Assembly (NCBI GenBank): GCA_033762735.1
Contig: JANRLJ010000179.1
Span: forward strand, 1-64,000
DNA length: 64,000 nt
DNA from: JANRLJ01 sp033762735
GTDB taxonomy: Bacteria; Chloroflexota; Anaerolineae; Aggregatilineales; Phototrophicaceae
Reading direction: 5' to 3'
Notes under the pieces: generated by a model
Database searches by the model: none
What the model saw: the letters and a program-made list of their open reading frames with translations, nothing else
What the model was told of the DNA's origin: nothing
In this document: one piece after another, positions 15,663-25,806 of the stretch
Layout: every line of letters starts with the position of its first letter
Position numbering within the stretch: position 1 is the stretch's first letter
Translations under genes and position numbers: made by a program

Positions 15663-17627
15663 TTAAGGATTAGGCACAGGTTGGCCGTCGAACACATCCT
15701 GACGCACCCACAGGTTATAAACCTGACCGGGGATTGGTTGAAAGCGCACCCGGCGGGTCGCCCACCAGGGCAGGAAGTCGAAGCCGGGTAATGTGCCTCC
15801 CCATGTTCTGGTCAGTTCGAGGCGCTGACCGACGTAATTGCTGCCGAGGTTCGGTTCCGTTACGCTTTCCGGCAGGAGCACGATCTGCTGGCCGCGTCCC
15901 TCGGCTGGTGAGGTGATGTAGATGGCATTGACGAAATCGCGCAGTTCCCAGGCGACCAGACCATCAGGATCAGCCATCACATGAATCGACTGGCGGGGGA
16001 AGCCGCGCGTCTGCCGGTCTGAGAAGTCAAGCATCGTTTCCCGCAGCACATCAGCATCCATCGCGGTCGCTTCAATGTACCAGGGTTCGACCGGGTTATG
16101 CGCCTCGGTAACGGATGTGTTCCAGCCGATGCTGGTGCCCGTAATCAGCGCGAAGGCCAGCGCACCAAGCACAATACTCTGCGCCGGAAGGCGATTACCC
16201 CAGATACTCGCGGCCAGCATGTAGCCGACAAACAGAAATGCCACCGACAGAACCAGCCAGATCAGGCTGTTGGCCTCGAACTGGAGGGTGCGATCCCACA
16301 TCAGGCTGAGCATCCCGAAGAAATCGCCTTCGCCCACGCGCAGCAGCCCGCGTGAGAGGATTTGCAGATGCAGCGCGAACATGACAATAATCGCCAGCGC
16401 CAGCAGTGCCAGCACCCATTTACCCCAGCGAACGTTGGACGGTTGAAGCGGTTCGTCATCCATCAGATCGCCGATCCACAGCGGTTCGGTGTCATCGGGC
16501 AGCAGCGCTTCCGCCAGAAGATGTGAGGCTAAGCCTGCCAGCGGCACCGACAGCCACAAACCATGCGCTGCCCCCGCCCCTTGATAGAGCAGGGCGGCGA
16601 ACCCGGCAAAGATCACCCAGAAGATGAAGAAGCGATCCGTGAAGCCCATATGCCGCTGGCGCACCAGAAGCCCAACCGCAATCAGCCCGAAAATCCAGAC
16701 CCAGGTATCGTAGAACAGGCTGGAAATCAGCGGAAAGAACAGTGGACGGCCTTCTACGCCCTGGGTGAAGCCGCTGAAAAAGCCGCTCAGCACTGCGCCG
16801 ACGCTGCTGAAGCCCGCCGGGTAGAGCATGAACCCGGTGCAGATCAGCAGCACCAGCAGGAACGCACCGGTTAACCCGGTCTGCCAGGGGAAGCCCTGAA
16901 ACTGTGCGATCACGCCGCGCAGATAATCGTCGCCGGGCGCATCAACCGCATCCGGGGCGTCCAGGGCGCTCAGAATTAAGGCCGCACCCGCCGCCAGCGC
17001 CAGAATCAGTGCCAGCAGCGGCCCACCCGGTTCAGCGAGAAAGATCAACCCGGCGAAGCCCATCACTGCGATGATGCCGAAGGTGTTCCCGCTTTCGCCC
17101 TGATCACGCTGCTGCACAAAGCGCCACACTCCCCAAAGGCCGAGTCCGGCGAACAACAGCGCCCAGATCGTCCCGCTGCTCAGGCGTGAGGCGATCATGG
17201 CCGAAGGGAGAAAGGTCATCAACACGGAAAACATCAGCGCACGTGTGCGACCGAGCAAGCCGCCAAACGCCAGGGGCACCAGGGTTAAACCCACGCCTGC
17301 CAGCGCCGTTAGAAGGCGTGCGGTCGCCTCATCGCCCCCCGTAAGTGAAAAGGCGATGCGCTGTGCCTGGAAGACGATGGGGCTTTCGGCCACCAGGTCG
17401 TCGCCCGGTGCACTGGGAAAGACCGAGCGATAGGCCGCCAGTGCGGAGCCAATCTCATTTTCGGAAAGCGGTGCTGCCCCAAGTTCGGCCACGCGCAGCA
17501 CAAGCGAAATCACCAGAAGCAGCGCAATAATCAGGCTGCCTGCCGTAACCGAAATTCCACCTGCTGGCGTGGCAACCGGGCTGTATTCCTGAGCGGGGAT
17601 TTCCGCCTGAATGTCTGCTACCCTCAT
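15663..17627 (-). CDS. Polytopic GT-C-like membrane protein, catalytic Asp apparently lost
   Basis: A 654-residue integral membrane protein with roughly a dozen hydrophobic segments between residues 30 and 520 and a soluble C-terminal part of about 125 residues. The architecture is that of GT39/GT-C glycosyltransferases: the first membrane helix (33-48) is followed by SENEI (55-59) at the place where the Agl23-like neighbour has SHDES. The usual Asp is Asn57, so it may be inactive or a scaffold paralogue. ATG 17627 follows AAGGTGGA. It begins 19 bases after the YYY gene, in the same operon. The family call is from architecture, not from strong motif identity. Confidence 0.6.
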   Translation of the reverse strand: MRVADIQAEIPAQEYSPVATPAGGISVTAGSLIIALLLVISLVLRVAELGAAPLSENEIGSALAAYRSVFPSAPGDDLVAESPIVFQAQRIAFSLTGGDEATARLLTALAGVGLTLVPLAFGGLLGRTRALMFSVLMTFLPSAMIASRLSSGTIWALLFAGLGLWGVWRFVQQRDQGESGNTFGIIAVMGFAGLIFLAEPGGPLLALILALAAGAALILSALDAPDAVDAPGDDYLRGVIAQFQGFPWQTGLTGAFLLVLLICTGFMLYPAGFSSVGAVLSGFFSGFTQGVEGRPLFFPLISSLFYDTWVWIFGLIAVGLLVRQRHMGFTDRFFIFWVIFAGFAALLYQGAGAAHGLWLSVPLAGLASHLLAEALLPDDTEPLWIGDLMDDEPLQPSNVRWGKWVLALLALAIIVMFALHLQILSRGLLRVGEGDFFGMLSLMWDRTLQFEANSLIWLVLSVAFLFVGYMLAASIWGNRLPAQSIVLGALAFALITGTSIGWNTSVTEAHNPVEPWYIEATAMDADVLRETMLDFSDRQTRGFPRQSIHVMADPDGLVAWELRDFVNAIYITSPAEGRGQQIVLLPESVTEPNLGSNYVGQRLELTRTWGGTLPGFDFLPWWATRRVRFQPIPGQVYNLWVRQDVFDGQPVPNP

Positions 17628-17646
17628 TCTTGATCCACCTTCCAGG

Positions 17647-20238
17647 TCAGCGCTGCGTCACAGTCACAGGTTGGACGCGATAGACTCGCGTCACGTCCGA
17701 TGAACACACGGTTTCAAAATTCTGTGCAAATTTGTCCTCGCCGCCTGCACCATAATACTGGCGCTCCACCGGGCCGAAGACGATGTAGTCGATGCTGTAG
17801 CGGTCGATAATGGGCATCGCTGTATCCATGCGCGGGTCGCTGAACAGCACGCGAATGTCGTCCACACGCGACCCAACCGCGCGCCCATAATCCGAACCGC
17901 GCCACTGCGCCTGATGTCCATACCAGCCGATGACGGTTGGAATCCCCGTCAGCGCACCTGTGCGCCCCGCGCCGCCGAAATCGTAGGATGGCTCGGTCGC
18001 TTCTGCAACCACCACATCATCGCCTTCGACCAGCGTGTTCAGGCACATCAGCGCTTCATAATCCCCTGGCCCACCGCGCCGCGCCACAACTGAAAGACCG
18101 CCGTCGAGCGTAGGTGTGCTGCCTGTGCGCCCGGCGCTGCCTTCTTCCAGGAACATGCGGTTATGAATGCCGAGAACCGGATAGACCAGCCCACCCGCCA
18201 GCGCGATCATGAGGACGGCAGCAAAGGCCACTCGTGTGACGGTTGCCGGACGCGCTTCCACTTCCGCGAGGATGCTGTACACGGCGTAAGCGCTGGCGAT
18301 GCTGAACGTGATCCAGGTCTGATAGTAGAATTTGAAGACTGTGTTCATGCGGGTGCCGAAATTATCGCGCAGATAGACGAATTCGGGGATGAGCACCAGC
18401 ATCACCCCTACTGCGACCAGCAGCAGCGCGAACCCGGTTGAAGCAGGATAGGTGACGGCGCTTGCCTCAGAGTCGTCGGTCATCTCAGTGCGTTTGAAGC
18501 CCAACCTGGGGAACAGGCGCGCCACGACGACGACGATCATAAACAGCAGCAGAATCGGTGTCAGGATGCGCAGCAGACGGCGCAGCAGGACTTCAGTGAT
18601 GACCGCGCTCCAGCCGCCATTGTTGGTGACATACGCGCTGGTCTGGGCATAAATCTGCTCATTCAGCCGTCCGCCGACCACCAGCGCCAGCAGCGCCCCG
18701 ACCAGCACGAGCAGGATTCCAAGCGCGGCTGCCGCACCCAACCCCCAGTTAAATCGTCCGCCCTGTCTGCCGCGCCACAGTTCCACACCGAGGAAGAACA
18801 GCAAAATCAGGAAGAACGGGCCGAACATCACGAACAACTGCTGAATGCGGGTTGGATGCAGTACATTGGGGAGAACGCCGCCCAACTGCGAACGGAACCC
18901 GACCAGGAAGGGGAAATAGGCGATGAAGGTGATCGCCAGCAGCGCCCCGCCGAGCGTCACCACTTCAATCCAGTCCAGCGCGGTCAGCCGCCCGGCTTTC
19001 ATAATGCGGCGCAGGACATCAGCGGCGACCATCAGCGTGATATAGATCGGCGCGTCCCAGGTGTTGAGGAAGACCAGCGCCCCCGCGCAGAGGCCGTAAA
19101 ACAGAATTTGCTGCGTATCAGGCCGACGGGTTGAAAGCAGGGTATTGAGCGCCAGCCCCATCGCCAGCAGCACATAGGGCAGCGTCATCACATGTGGATG
19201 ACTGTCCGCCAGCAAAAAGCTGAACTGCGGGAATTCGTCAATGACTTCATTCACGCGCTGTCCGTTCAGGTCGCGTTCGGTCACGACTCGGCTGGCATCG
19301 AACCACCACCAGTAATTGGGATAGCCCAGGGTGGAAAGCTGCGGATCGAGCATATCGAGCGCTTCTGCCCGGCCATTCAGCGTATCCCGATCCTTCACAT
19401 CCCAGAAGCGCAGATAACTGTCGTCCACGCTGGCAGCCCGGTAGGGGAGTTCGACCAGCGGCGCATGAAAATTGCCCAGCAGCACCACAAAGACGGTCGC
19501 CAGCAGCCCGACCAGAATCGCGGTCGAACGGGCGGGACGCGCATCAAACGTATCTCTCGACAAGAGGATACGCGCTCTGGCACGGACGAGGTTATAGGCC
19601 ACCCCGAACGCCGCCAGCCCGGTCAGCGCGAACAGCATGGCGATGTGCATGTTAAAGCCGGTCGTGCTCCACACACCGCTCATCTTTGAGAGCGTCGCGC
19701 CCATCACATAACCGAAGTAGTAATAGCTGATGGCGTATCCCGACAGCCAGGGGTCATTGGGCGGAAACGTTTCACTGCGCTGGACGGCGCTCATGAAGGC
19801 CAAGTCCATCATTTTTTCGGTCGCGTCCAGCCCGTGCTGATAGGCGCGGACGGTTGACCAGCCCAGCAGCAGGACGACGAACAGCACTTCTGCCGTTATA
19901 ATGACGGTGCGGTTTTCGCGCCAGTAGTCTCGCCAACTGGCGAGCCATGAGAAGCGTTCGCTGGGGCGGAAGTAGACGATCAGCGCGACCGTCAGCACCA
20001 TCAGCCACGCCAGAATCACACTACCGGGCGAGTTGTCCAGAAAACCAAGACTTGCCAGCAGCCAGAAGACGAACGAAATCAGCAGTACCCCAGCAGGGCG
20101 GGCAAGCGTATAGCCCCGGTCAGGAAGGCCGCTTAACAGGCGCGTGACCAGTGGAAGCGCCGTCAGCCCCGCAACCGTGACCAGCAGCCACCAGTTGAGG
20201 ACAATCCAGCCTTCGTTTTGTAACCAATCGAAAAACAC
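17647..20238 (-). CDS. Chlor_Arch_YYY (DUF2298) family membrane protein
   Basis: An 863-residue polytopic membrane protein of the DUF2298/TIGR03662 type, named for its Tyr-Tyr-Tyr motif. The signature region near residues 140-180 reads MDLAFMSAVQRS, FPPNDPW and YYYFGYVMG; further conserved blocks include DSHPHVMTLPY, FLNTWDAPIY, RMNTVFKFYYQTWI and IGWYGHQAQWRG (about 765). The biochemical role of the family is not known; GT-C-like membrane topology and constant association with glycosyltransferases suggest glycan transfer or polymerisation. The start is GTG 20238 with GAGGA about 11 bases upstream, 15 bases after the stop of the fused paralogue. It is a clear paralogue of the C-terminal half of that protein. 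Confidence 0.85.
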   Translation of the reverse strand: MFFDWLQNEGWIVLNWWLLVTVAGLTALPLVTRLLSGLPDRGYTLARPAGVLLISFVFWLLASLGFLDNSPGSVILAWLMVLTVALIVYFRPSERFSWLASWRDYWRENRTVIITAEVLFVVLLLGWSTVRAYQHGLDATEKMMDLAFMSAVQRSETFPPNDPWLSGYAISYYYFGYVMGATLSKMSGVWSTTGFNMHIAMLFALTGLAAFGVAYNLVRARARILLSRDTFDARPARSTAILVGLLATVFVVLLGNFHAPLVELPYRAASVDDSYLRFWDVKDRDTLNGRAEALDMLDPQLSTLGYPNYWWWFDASRVVTERDLNGQRVNEVIDEFPQFSFLLADSHPHVMTLPYVLLAMGLALNTLLSTRRPDTQQILFYGLCAGALVFLNTWDAPIYITLMVAADVLRRIMKAGRLTALDWIEVVTLGGALLAITFIAYFPFLVGFRSQLGGVLPNVLHPTRIQQLFVMFGPFFLILLFFLGVELWRGRQGGRFNWGLGAAAALGILLVLVGALLALVVGGRLNEQIYAQTSAYVTNNGGWSAVITEVLLRRLLRILTPILLLFMIVVVVARLFPRLGFKRTEMTDDSEASAVTYPASTGFALLLVAVGVMLVLIPEFVYLRDNFGTRMNTVFKFYYQTWITFSIASAYAVYSILAEVEARPATVTRVAFAAVLMIALAGGLVYPVLGIHNRMFLEEGSAGRTGSTPTLDGGLSVVARRGGPGDYEALMCLNTLVEGDDVVVAEATEPSYDFGGAGRTGALTGIPTVIGWYGHQAQWRGSDYGRAVGSRVDDIRVLFSDPRMDTAMPIIDRYSIDYIVFGPVERQYYGAGGEDKFAQNFETVCSSDVTRVYRVQPVTVTQR

Positions 20239-20253
20239 GTTGTCAACCGTCCT

Positions 20254-23200
20254 CTAGTTGCCCGTCTGTAAGTTGAAAATGCCACTCGCATCTGCGACCG
20301 CGGTCGAAGCGACTACCGCCTGATTGACCTCATACACGGTGGATTGACCTTCTTCATACACGACCGTGAGCATTCCGGCGTCGACCATCTGCTGGAACTT
20401 CGCCAGCCCGCCGGAACGCTCATAGCGCCCCCGCTCGAACGAGCCGACAATCACGTAGCGCACATCGTAGTGCTGCAAAAAGTTAGCCGCTTCGCTGATG
20501 TTGAGCGTGCTGTAGAAGGCATTCACGTTCGCCACGCGCTGCCGCACCAGCGTTGGCATCGGCGCAATCGAACGCTGCTGCGTCTGATGATGATCCCATC
20601 CGATCACGGTCGGTAGTCCCGTGTTGTGGGCGATGCGCCCGCCCCACTGATAGAGCAGCAGGAAGCTCTGCCCTTCGACGATGACGGGCGTACCTTCGAT
20701 ATTCTCCTGGAGCCAGCGGATCAGATTATATTCGTCCGGCAGTGACACCGAAGCATAAACGGGCTGTTCCTGGTCGTTTACAAAAGCGCGATCTACCACC
20801 TCGGCATAGTTGCCATGCCGCATGTATTCCAGCCCATCCAGCGTAACTGGGACATTTGACGCAAGCCGGAACACAGCCTTGCCTCGCGTCGCCATAATTG
20901 GGAACAGCAGTGCGATAAAAATCAGCACGGCTGCCACGCTGTACCAGATCACGCTCAGCCGCAGCCGCCAGCGCCACGAGTTGCTCACCAGCCAGGCAAA
21001 GGCCGCGCCGCCCATCACGCTCAGGAACAGCCACACCTGATTATAGAATTTGAAGATGGTGTTCTGCCGCCCGTTGTCGTTGGCGAGGACGATGAACTCT
21101 GTCCCCAGGGTGATGCTCAACGATAGTCCGGCCAGCACCAGCACAAACTGCATCGAGCGCGACTGACCGGGACGGAAGAACAGCAGCGCAATCCATGCGA
21201 CCAGCGGCAGCACGACAAGCGCAATACGCTCACCCCGGAAGAACAGCAGCGCCCCCGCCAGCGGCACGGCAATCGCCGCGAACAGCAGCGCCAGCAGCAA
21301 AAAGGCGCGCCCTCGCAGCGCACCCACCCGCACCGCCCGCATCCACCGAGCGGTTTCCCACAGCAGCAGAGACACGAGCAGGAACAGGAACAGGCCGTGA
21401 ATGTCGAGATACGCCCACAGTGGGGTATTTGCACCTTCCCAGACTTTCAGTTCCGTGTAGGCAGTGGCGAAGAAGGCATCATACGGCTTGACGACCAATA
21501 CCGTCAGGGCAAAAAAGCCACCCATGCGCACCAGCATATCCAGCAGCGAATGGCGGTTTATTCGTTCCCAGCGCAGCCACCAGGCATAGCCAAGCCCAGC
21601 AGCACTCAGAATCATCAGCGTCGGCCAGTCCCAGGTATTGACTGCTTTGGAGAGGCCTACCGCCAGCGCACCCAGAAACAGCGCGGCGAACTGTCTCCAT
21701 GCCCTGCGGCCATCCTGCCCGGCCTGGATCAATTCGTGGAAGACGAAGCCGACCGCGAACAGAATCAACGGCATGGCGATCATGTGGGCGTGCATGTCGC
21801 CGTAGATGTAGGTGAAGATGGGCATCTCGTGAATCGAGGAGTCCTGCACTTCAGGAATTTCGGAGATCACGCGCGTAGGTGCCCAGAACCAGCGTTCCGG
21901 CGAGACACTGAGCGGGTCGCCGTTCAGAATGCGTCCAGCGCCGTTCAGCAGGCCTTCTGCCAGTGATGTCACTTTAAAGACGTGGTAGGCCACTTCATCT
22001 CCAAAGCCGTACTGCCCGGTGTTCAGCCCGATCTGCACCTGATCGGCGATCATAAGCCGGGTGGCTTCGTCGGGTTCAGCGCCCTCATTCGCGTCGCGGT
22101 AGGCTTCTTCCTGACGTTCACGCAGATACCACGTATAGCCCTGCGGAATTTCGTAACCGCCCATCACAGCCACGCCGTTGGCAATGACACGAATGGTATC
22201 CAGGTTGCCCAGCAGAATCGCCAGCAGCAGCGCCATCACACCCGCCACCCAGGGATTTCCAATCAGGCGGCGCTGTGAATTTTTGGCAGGCGTTGGTTCC
22301 TCTAAAATTGTTTCTTCGACAGAGGCGGTTTCATCGTCATGCTTTCGTTTTTCACCACGCCCCGCGGCTACCACGTTGAATGCACAGGAGAACGCGGCGA
22401 TGCCAGTCATCGCAAACAGCATCGGCAGAATCAGGTTGTAGGCGATGGATGGAATCACGCCCAGCAGCAGGGTAGGTGTGCCGACAATCACAAACCCGAA
22501 ATAGTAGTAATTGAGGAACCCTCCGGCATACCAGGGATCAATCGGCGGGAAAACCGTGCTGCGCAGGACGGCGTTAAAATAGGCGAAGTCCATTGGCTTT
22601 TCGCCGCCGTAGCCGCTCGTCCAAAGGTCGGGGTTGGTCAGCCGAATCGCCACCATCAGCAGGAATGCAGCAAAAGCGAGGATTTCGATCCAGACCAACA
22701 GTGTCCAGCGCCGCCGCACATAAGCGAAGAAATCGCGCCGCGTGCGAGTGACGATGACCGCGCTGATAATGGCAAGACCAACGAGCAGCAGCAGAATGCC
22801 TGTCTGTGACCATGCAGGTACGCGCATGGTTGCCAGAACCCAGGCCGCCCATCCCACCAGCAGCACACCGACAAACTTTGCGAAACCGTAACCCCGGTCA
22901 GCCAATCCCGGAAATGCGACGAACAGCAGCGGCCATGCGGCCAGGCCGAACAGGCTGACCACAATCCACCACACGGCGACCGTTAAGGCCTGGTTGGTGT
23001 TGATGGCGCTGTCGCTGTCAAAGCGCTCTGACCACGTGCCGCCCTGGTACTGCGCCTCGCGCATGTCGTCCGTCATCATCAACTGCGTTGGCGACTGATC
23101 GACCTGCACCGATGTGAGCACCGAGATATTGGCGATGTGTGGGTCATTGTAGGAATTGCTGGCTGTTTCCGAGCGATTGAGCGAGACGTTGGTCAGCAGT

Positions 23201-25713
23201 TGTGTGATCTGCTGATGGTCGTAGTCTGCGTTCTTCTCAAAGATGAACACGACCGGATGATCGTAGACGTGGAAGGCTTCCTCCGCCTCGAACTCGTTTA
23301 GCCATGCGGGACTGTCATAGGTTGGCAGGTATTGATCGGAAATGCGCAGTGGGCCAAGCTCGAACGTTTCCTGAAACGTGCGCAGCAGTGAGAAGTTCAG
23401 TTCGCCGTCGAACAGCGCATCATAGAAGCGGTTGGTCAGCGGCCACCGTGCCGGGTTGCGTGAGTGGGTGTCGTAGCGGCGGTTGGTGGGCACCATGATG
23501 TAGTCGGTCTGCTGCAAAATCGTCAGCATCCGGCTGCGTTTCGCTTCGGTGTCTTCGTCGTGAGTGTTGAACAGATACCCGTTCAGCAGCCCGTCCCACA
23601 CGCTCCGCCCGTTGCAGTCATAAGCGGTGAACATGCCCGAAGGCGGATTGTCGTTGGTCGTCATCCCCGGCGGCAGCGTGCACACCTTCGCTGGCATGAC
23701 CTCTTCCCAGGCGGACTCCAGCGCCATCACCGAGCCACCGCCCACAATTGGCCCGCCGGAAACGGTTACTGCAAAGGAGTATTCGTCCGCGGCGGAAACC
23801 TGCATCGGCGAATCGAGCAGGATGTCATACGAATCGCCGAGTGGATGATTGGTGCGTGGCAGATCCGAAATCAGCGTAGCTGTCCCGACGACCGCGTTCG
23901 TCGTGAGATTGGTGATATTGATCTGGAGCGTTTCCGGTTCAGGATCGCCCAGGATGTCGCCCAGATGCGGGGCGCGGATGCTCAGCACGGTTCCATCCTG
24001 GCTTGGGCGGAAAGTGCTGGTCATCGTCAGCCCGTCTTCGTAACGGGTCGCGTTTTCAAACAGGTAATTTTCGATAGGGACGGTATCGGGATTGTAAACC
24101 GGGGTATTGGGCATGGCGACGTTCAGCAGCGGAACCGTCTCATCGGCGCCTTCCAGCCGCATGGCAAAATCGCCTGGAATCTGTTCCCACACCCACAGCG
24201 AGGCCTGCGTAAAGGTCGCCATCTGGCGGTAAATGTTGGTGAACATCCCCGCCCATAGAATCGTAAAGCCGACCACGCCCACCAGCAGCGCAGCGCCCAG
24301 TGGCCGAGTGCGGCCTTGCAGCGCTGGCCTTGCCAGTTCGACCAGTGCCCAGGCTGCCAGTACGGTAAGTGTCGAGTACAGGGGCAGGAAATAGCGCATG
24401 GTGGAAACCCAGTTGCCGCCCAGCCAACCGAAATAGACCAGCACCCAGCCGAACAGCAGCAAATTGCGCAAGGCACCCGACCTGCCCCGCAGCACCCGCC
24501 AGCCAGACCATGCCCAGCCGAACCAGGCACTTAAGCCCAGCGCGACTCCCATCCCCCACAGCACCATATTCTGCCAGGGGAACAGGTAATCCACGCGCCC
24601 AATCCACTGATAGTTCGGCGGGCCTTCCGCGTCACCACTCACAAGGCGCTGTGCGGTGGCGAGATCGTCCAGAAAGGCTGGATTGGGGCGCAGGCCAAAG
24701 AAGCCCGGCCCCAGAAAGGCATAGGGATTCAGCAGCCGGAAGATGACAATCGTCAGTGCGCCCGCCAGCACCAGCCCGCTGAGCACGTTGGTCAGGCTGC
24801 GGTCGCGTTCGGCGTATCCGGTTTCTCCACGCAGCCGCACGAAAAACACAGGCAGTACACGCAGTCCAGCAGCGACGATCAGCAGACCGACAATCGGCAG
24901 GACATTGATGCGACTGGCGAGCGCCATTCCATACGCCACCCCAAACAGCGCGTAATCGGCCAGTCGATTGCCCGTCTGCACCCGCACCGCCGCATAAATA
25001 CACAGCGTGACAAACAGGTTGCTCATCGCGTCGGCAGTGCCGAAGTGCGCCTGCTGGATGGGGAAGACGCAGGCGGCATAGAGCATCGCACCGACCAGCC
25101 CCACCCATTTACTGTGCAGGTGTGCGCCGATCAGGAAGACCAGCAGAATCACCAGCATGTCGGCGATGGCGGAAAGCCCGCGCCACACAAGCTGAATTGC
25201 GTTTGGGTCTGTCCAGTACCCACGCCACAGCGACCCGACGGGGCTGAGTTCATTGAGCGTTTCGGCCACGACTCGCGTCAGGAACAGGGGTAGTGTGCCG
25301 TAGACGTAGTCTCCATGACCGATGTTGTGTGGATTCCAGTCCGAGCAGCGCGTATCAAAATAGCCGCCTACCCCTCCGGTAGCCGGGTAGCGTTCTACAC
25401 AGGCCTGCCGTTTGGTGTTGAGGTAAGCCTGCTGTTCCTCTGGCGTGACGAGCACCGGGTCGCTTTGCGTCAGCGTGAAGATCAGAATGCCTTCGTTGAT
25501 GGATGGCGCGACATAATTTGTCAGAAAGCGCTCGTCGGGATGAAAGCGAACATAATCGTCCCAGTTGAGCGAGGTAAAACGAAACCACCCACCCAGAAGC
25601 ATGGTAAAAAACAGCAGCACCGCCACCAGCGCATCACCACGATCAAGGGCGAAAGGCCGGGCGGGGGCGGTTGTATTCTGTATTTGAGTCGGTAAAGGCC
25701 GCGCTTCTAACAT
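20254..25713 (-). CDS. Giant fusion: N-terminal GT-C glycosyltransferase domain plus C-terminal Chlor_Arch_YYY domain
   Basis: A 1819-residue protein. The N-terminal half (1 to about 880) has a first membrane helix at about 27-44, then the acidic motif HPDER (58-62, Asp60-Glu61) typical of GT-C enzymes, some 10 membrane segments to about residue 480, and a soluble beta-rich region (about 500-880). The C-terminal half (about 905-1819) repeats the whole YYY architecture: MDFAYFNAVLRS near 1041, FPPIDPW, YYYFGFVIVG, a Glu/Lys-rich cytosolic insert, ESP-like DMHAHMIAMPL, NTIFKFYNQVWLF and IGWDHHQTQQR near 1703. ATG 25713 is chosen because AGGTGAG lies just upstream; a GTG one codon earlier is also in frame. 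Fusion implies the two activities work in one complex. Function is inferred only. Confidence 0.8.
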   Translation of the reverse strand: MLEARPLPTQIQNTTAPARPFALDRGDALVAVLLFFTMLLGGWFRFTSLNWDDYVRFHPDERFLTNYVAPSINEGILIFTLTQSDPVLVTPEEQQAYLNTKRQACVERYPATGGVGGYFDTRCSDWNPHNIGHGDYVYGTLPLFLTRVVAETLNELSPVGSLWRGYWTDPNAIQLVWRGLSAIADMLVILLVFLIGAHLHSKWVGLVGAMLYAACVFPIQQAHFGTADAMSNLFVTLCIYAAVRVQTGNRLADYALFGVAYGMALASRINVLPIVGLLIVAAGLRVLPVFFVRLRGETGYAERDRSLTNVLSGLVLAGALTIVIFRLLNPYAFLGPGFFGLRPNPAFLDDLATAQRLVSGDAEGPPNYQWIGRVDYLFPWQNMVLWGMGVALGLSAWFGWAWSGWRVLRGRSGALRNLLLFGWVLVYFGWLGGNWVSTMRYFLPLYSTLTVLAAWALVELARPALQGRTRPLGAALLVGVVGFTILWAGMFTNIYRQMATFTQASLWVWEQIPGDFAMRLEGADETVPLLNVAMPNTPVYNPDTVPIENYLFENATRYEDGLTMTSTFRPSQDGTVLSIRAPHLGDILGDPEPETLQINITNLTTNAVVGTATLISDLPRTNHPLGDSYDILLDSPMQVSAADEYSFAVTVSGGPIVGGGSVMALESAWEEVMPAKVCTLPPGMTTNDNPPSGMFTAYDCNGRSVWDGLLNGYLFNTHDEDTEAKRSRMLTILQQTDYIMVPTNRRYDTHSRNPARWPLTNRFYDALFDGELNFSLLRTFQETFELGPLRISDQYLPTYDSPAWLNEFEAEEAFHVYDHPVVFIFEKNADYDHQQITQLLTNVSLNRSETASNSYNDPHIANISVLTSVQVDQSPTQLMMTDDMREAQYQGGTWSERFDSDSAINTNQALTVAVWWIVVSLFGLAAWPLLFVAFPGLADRGYGFAKFVGVLLVGWAAWVLATMRVPAWSQTGILLLLVGLAIISAVIVTRTRRDFFAYVRRRWTLLVWIEILAFAAFLLMVAIRLTNPDLWTSGYGGEKPMDFAYFNAVLRSTVFPPIDPWYAGGFLNYYYFGFVIVGTPTLLLGVIPSIAYNLILPMLFAMTGIAAFSCAFNVVAAGRGEKRKHDDETASVEETILEEPTPAKNSQRRLIGNPWVAGVMALLLAILLGNLDTIRVIANGVAVMGGYEIPQGYTWYLRERQEEAYRDANEGAEPDEATRLMIADQVQIGLNTGQYGFGDEVAYHVFKVTSLAEGLLNGAGRILNGDPLSVSPERWFWAPTRVISEIPEVQDSSIHEMPIFTYIYGDMHAHMIAMPLILFAVGFVFHELIQAGQDGRRAWRQFAALFLGALAVGLSKAVNTWDWPTLMILSAAGLGYAWWLRWERINRHSLLDMLVRMGGFFALTVLVVKPYDAFFATAYTELKVWEGANTPLWAYLDIHGLFLFLLVSLLLWETARWMRAVRVGALRGRAFLLLALLFAAIAVPLAGALLFFRGERIALVVLPLVAWIALLFFRPGQSRSMQFVLVLAGLSLSITLGTEFIVLANDNGRQNTIFKFYNQVWLFLSVMGGAAFAWLVSNSWRWRLRLSVIWYSVAAVLIFIALLFPIMATRGKAVFRLASNVPVTLDGLEYMRHGNYAEVVDRAFVNDQEQPVYASVSLPDEYNLIRWLQENIEGTPVIVEGQSFLLLYQWGGRIAHNTGLPTVIGWDHHQTQQRSIAPMPTLVRQRVANVNAFYSTLNISEAANFLQHYDVRYVIVGSFERGRYERSGGLAKFQQMVDAGMLTVVYEEGQSTVYEVNQAVVASTAVADASGIFNLQTGN

Positions 25714-25806
25714 CACTCACCTGAAAACCAGCGGTAACCCGAAAACAATACACCGGGGAAGGGCAGAATCCTCATCCGGTTGGAAAATTCATGCTATTTC
25801 CGTGAA

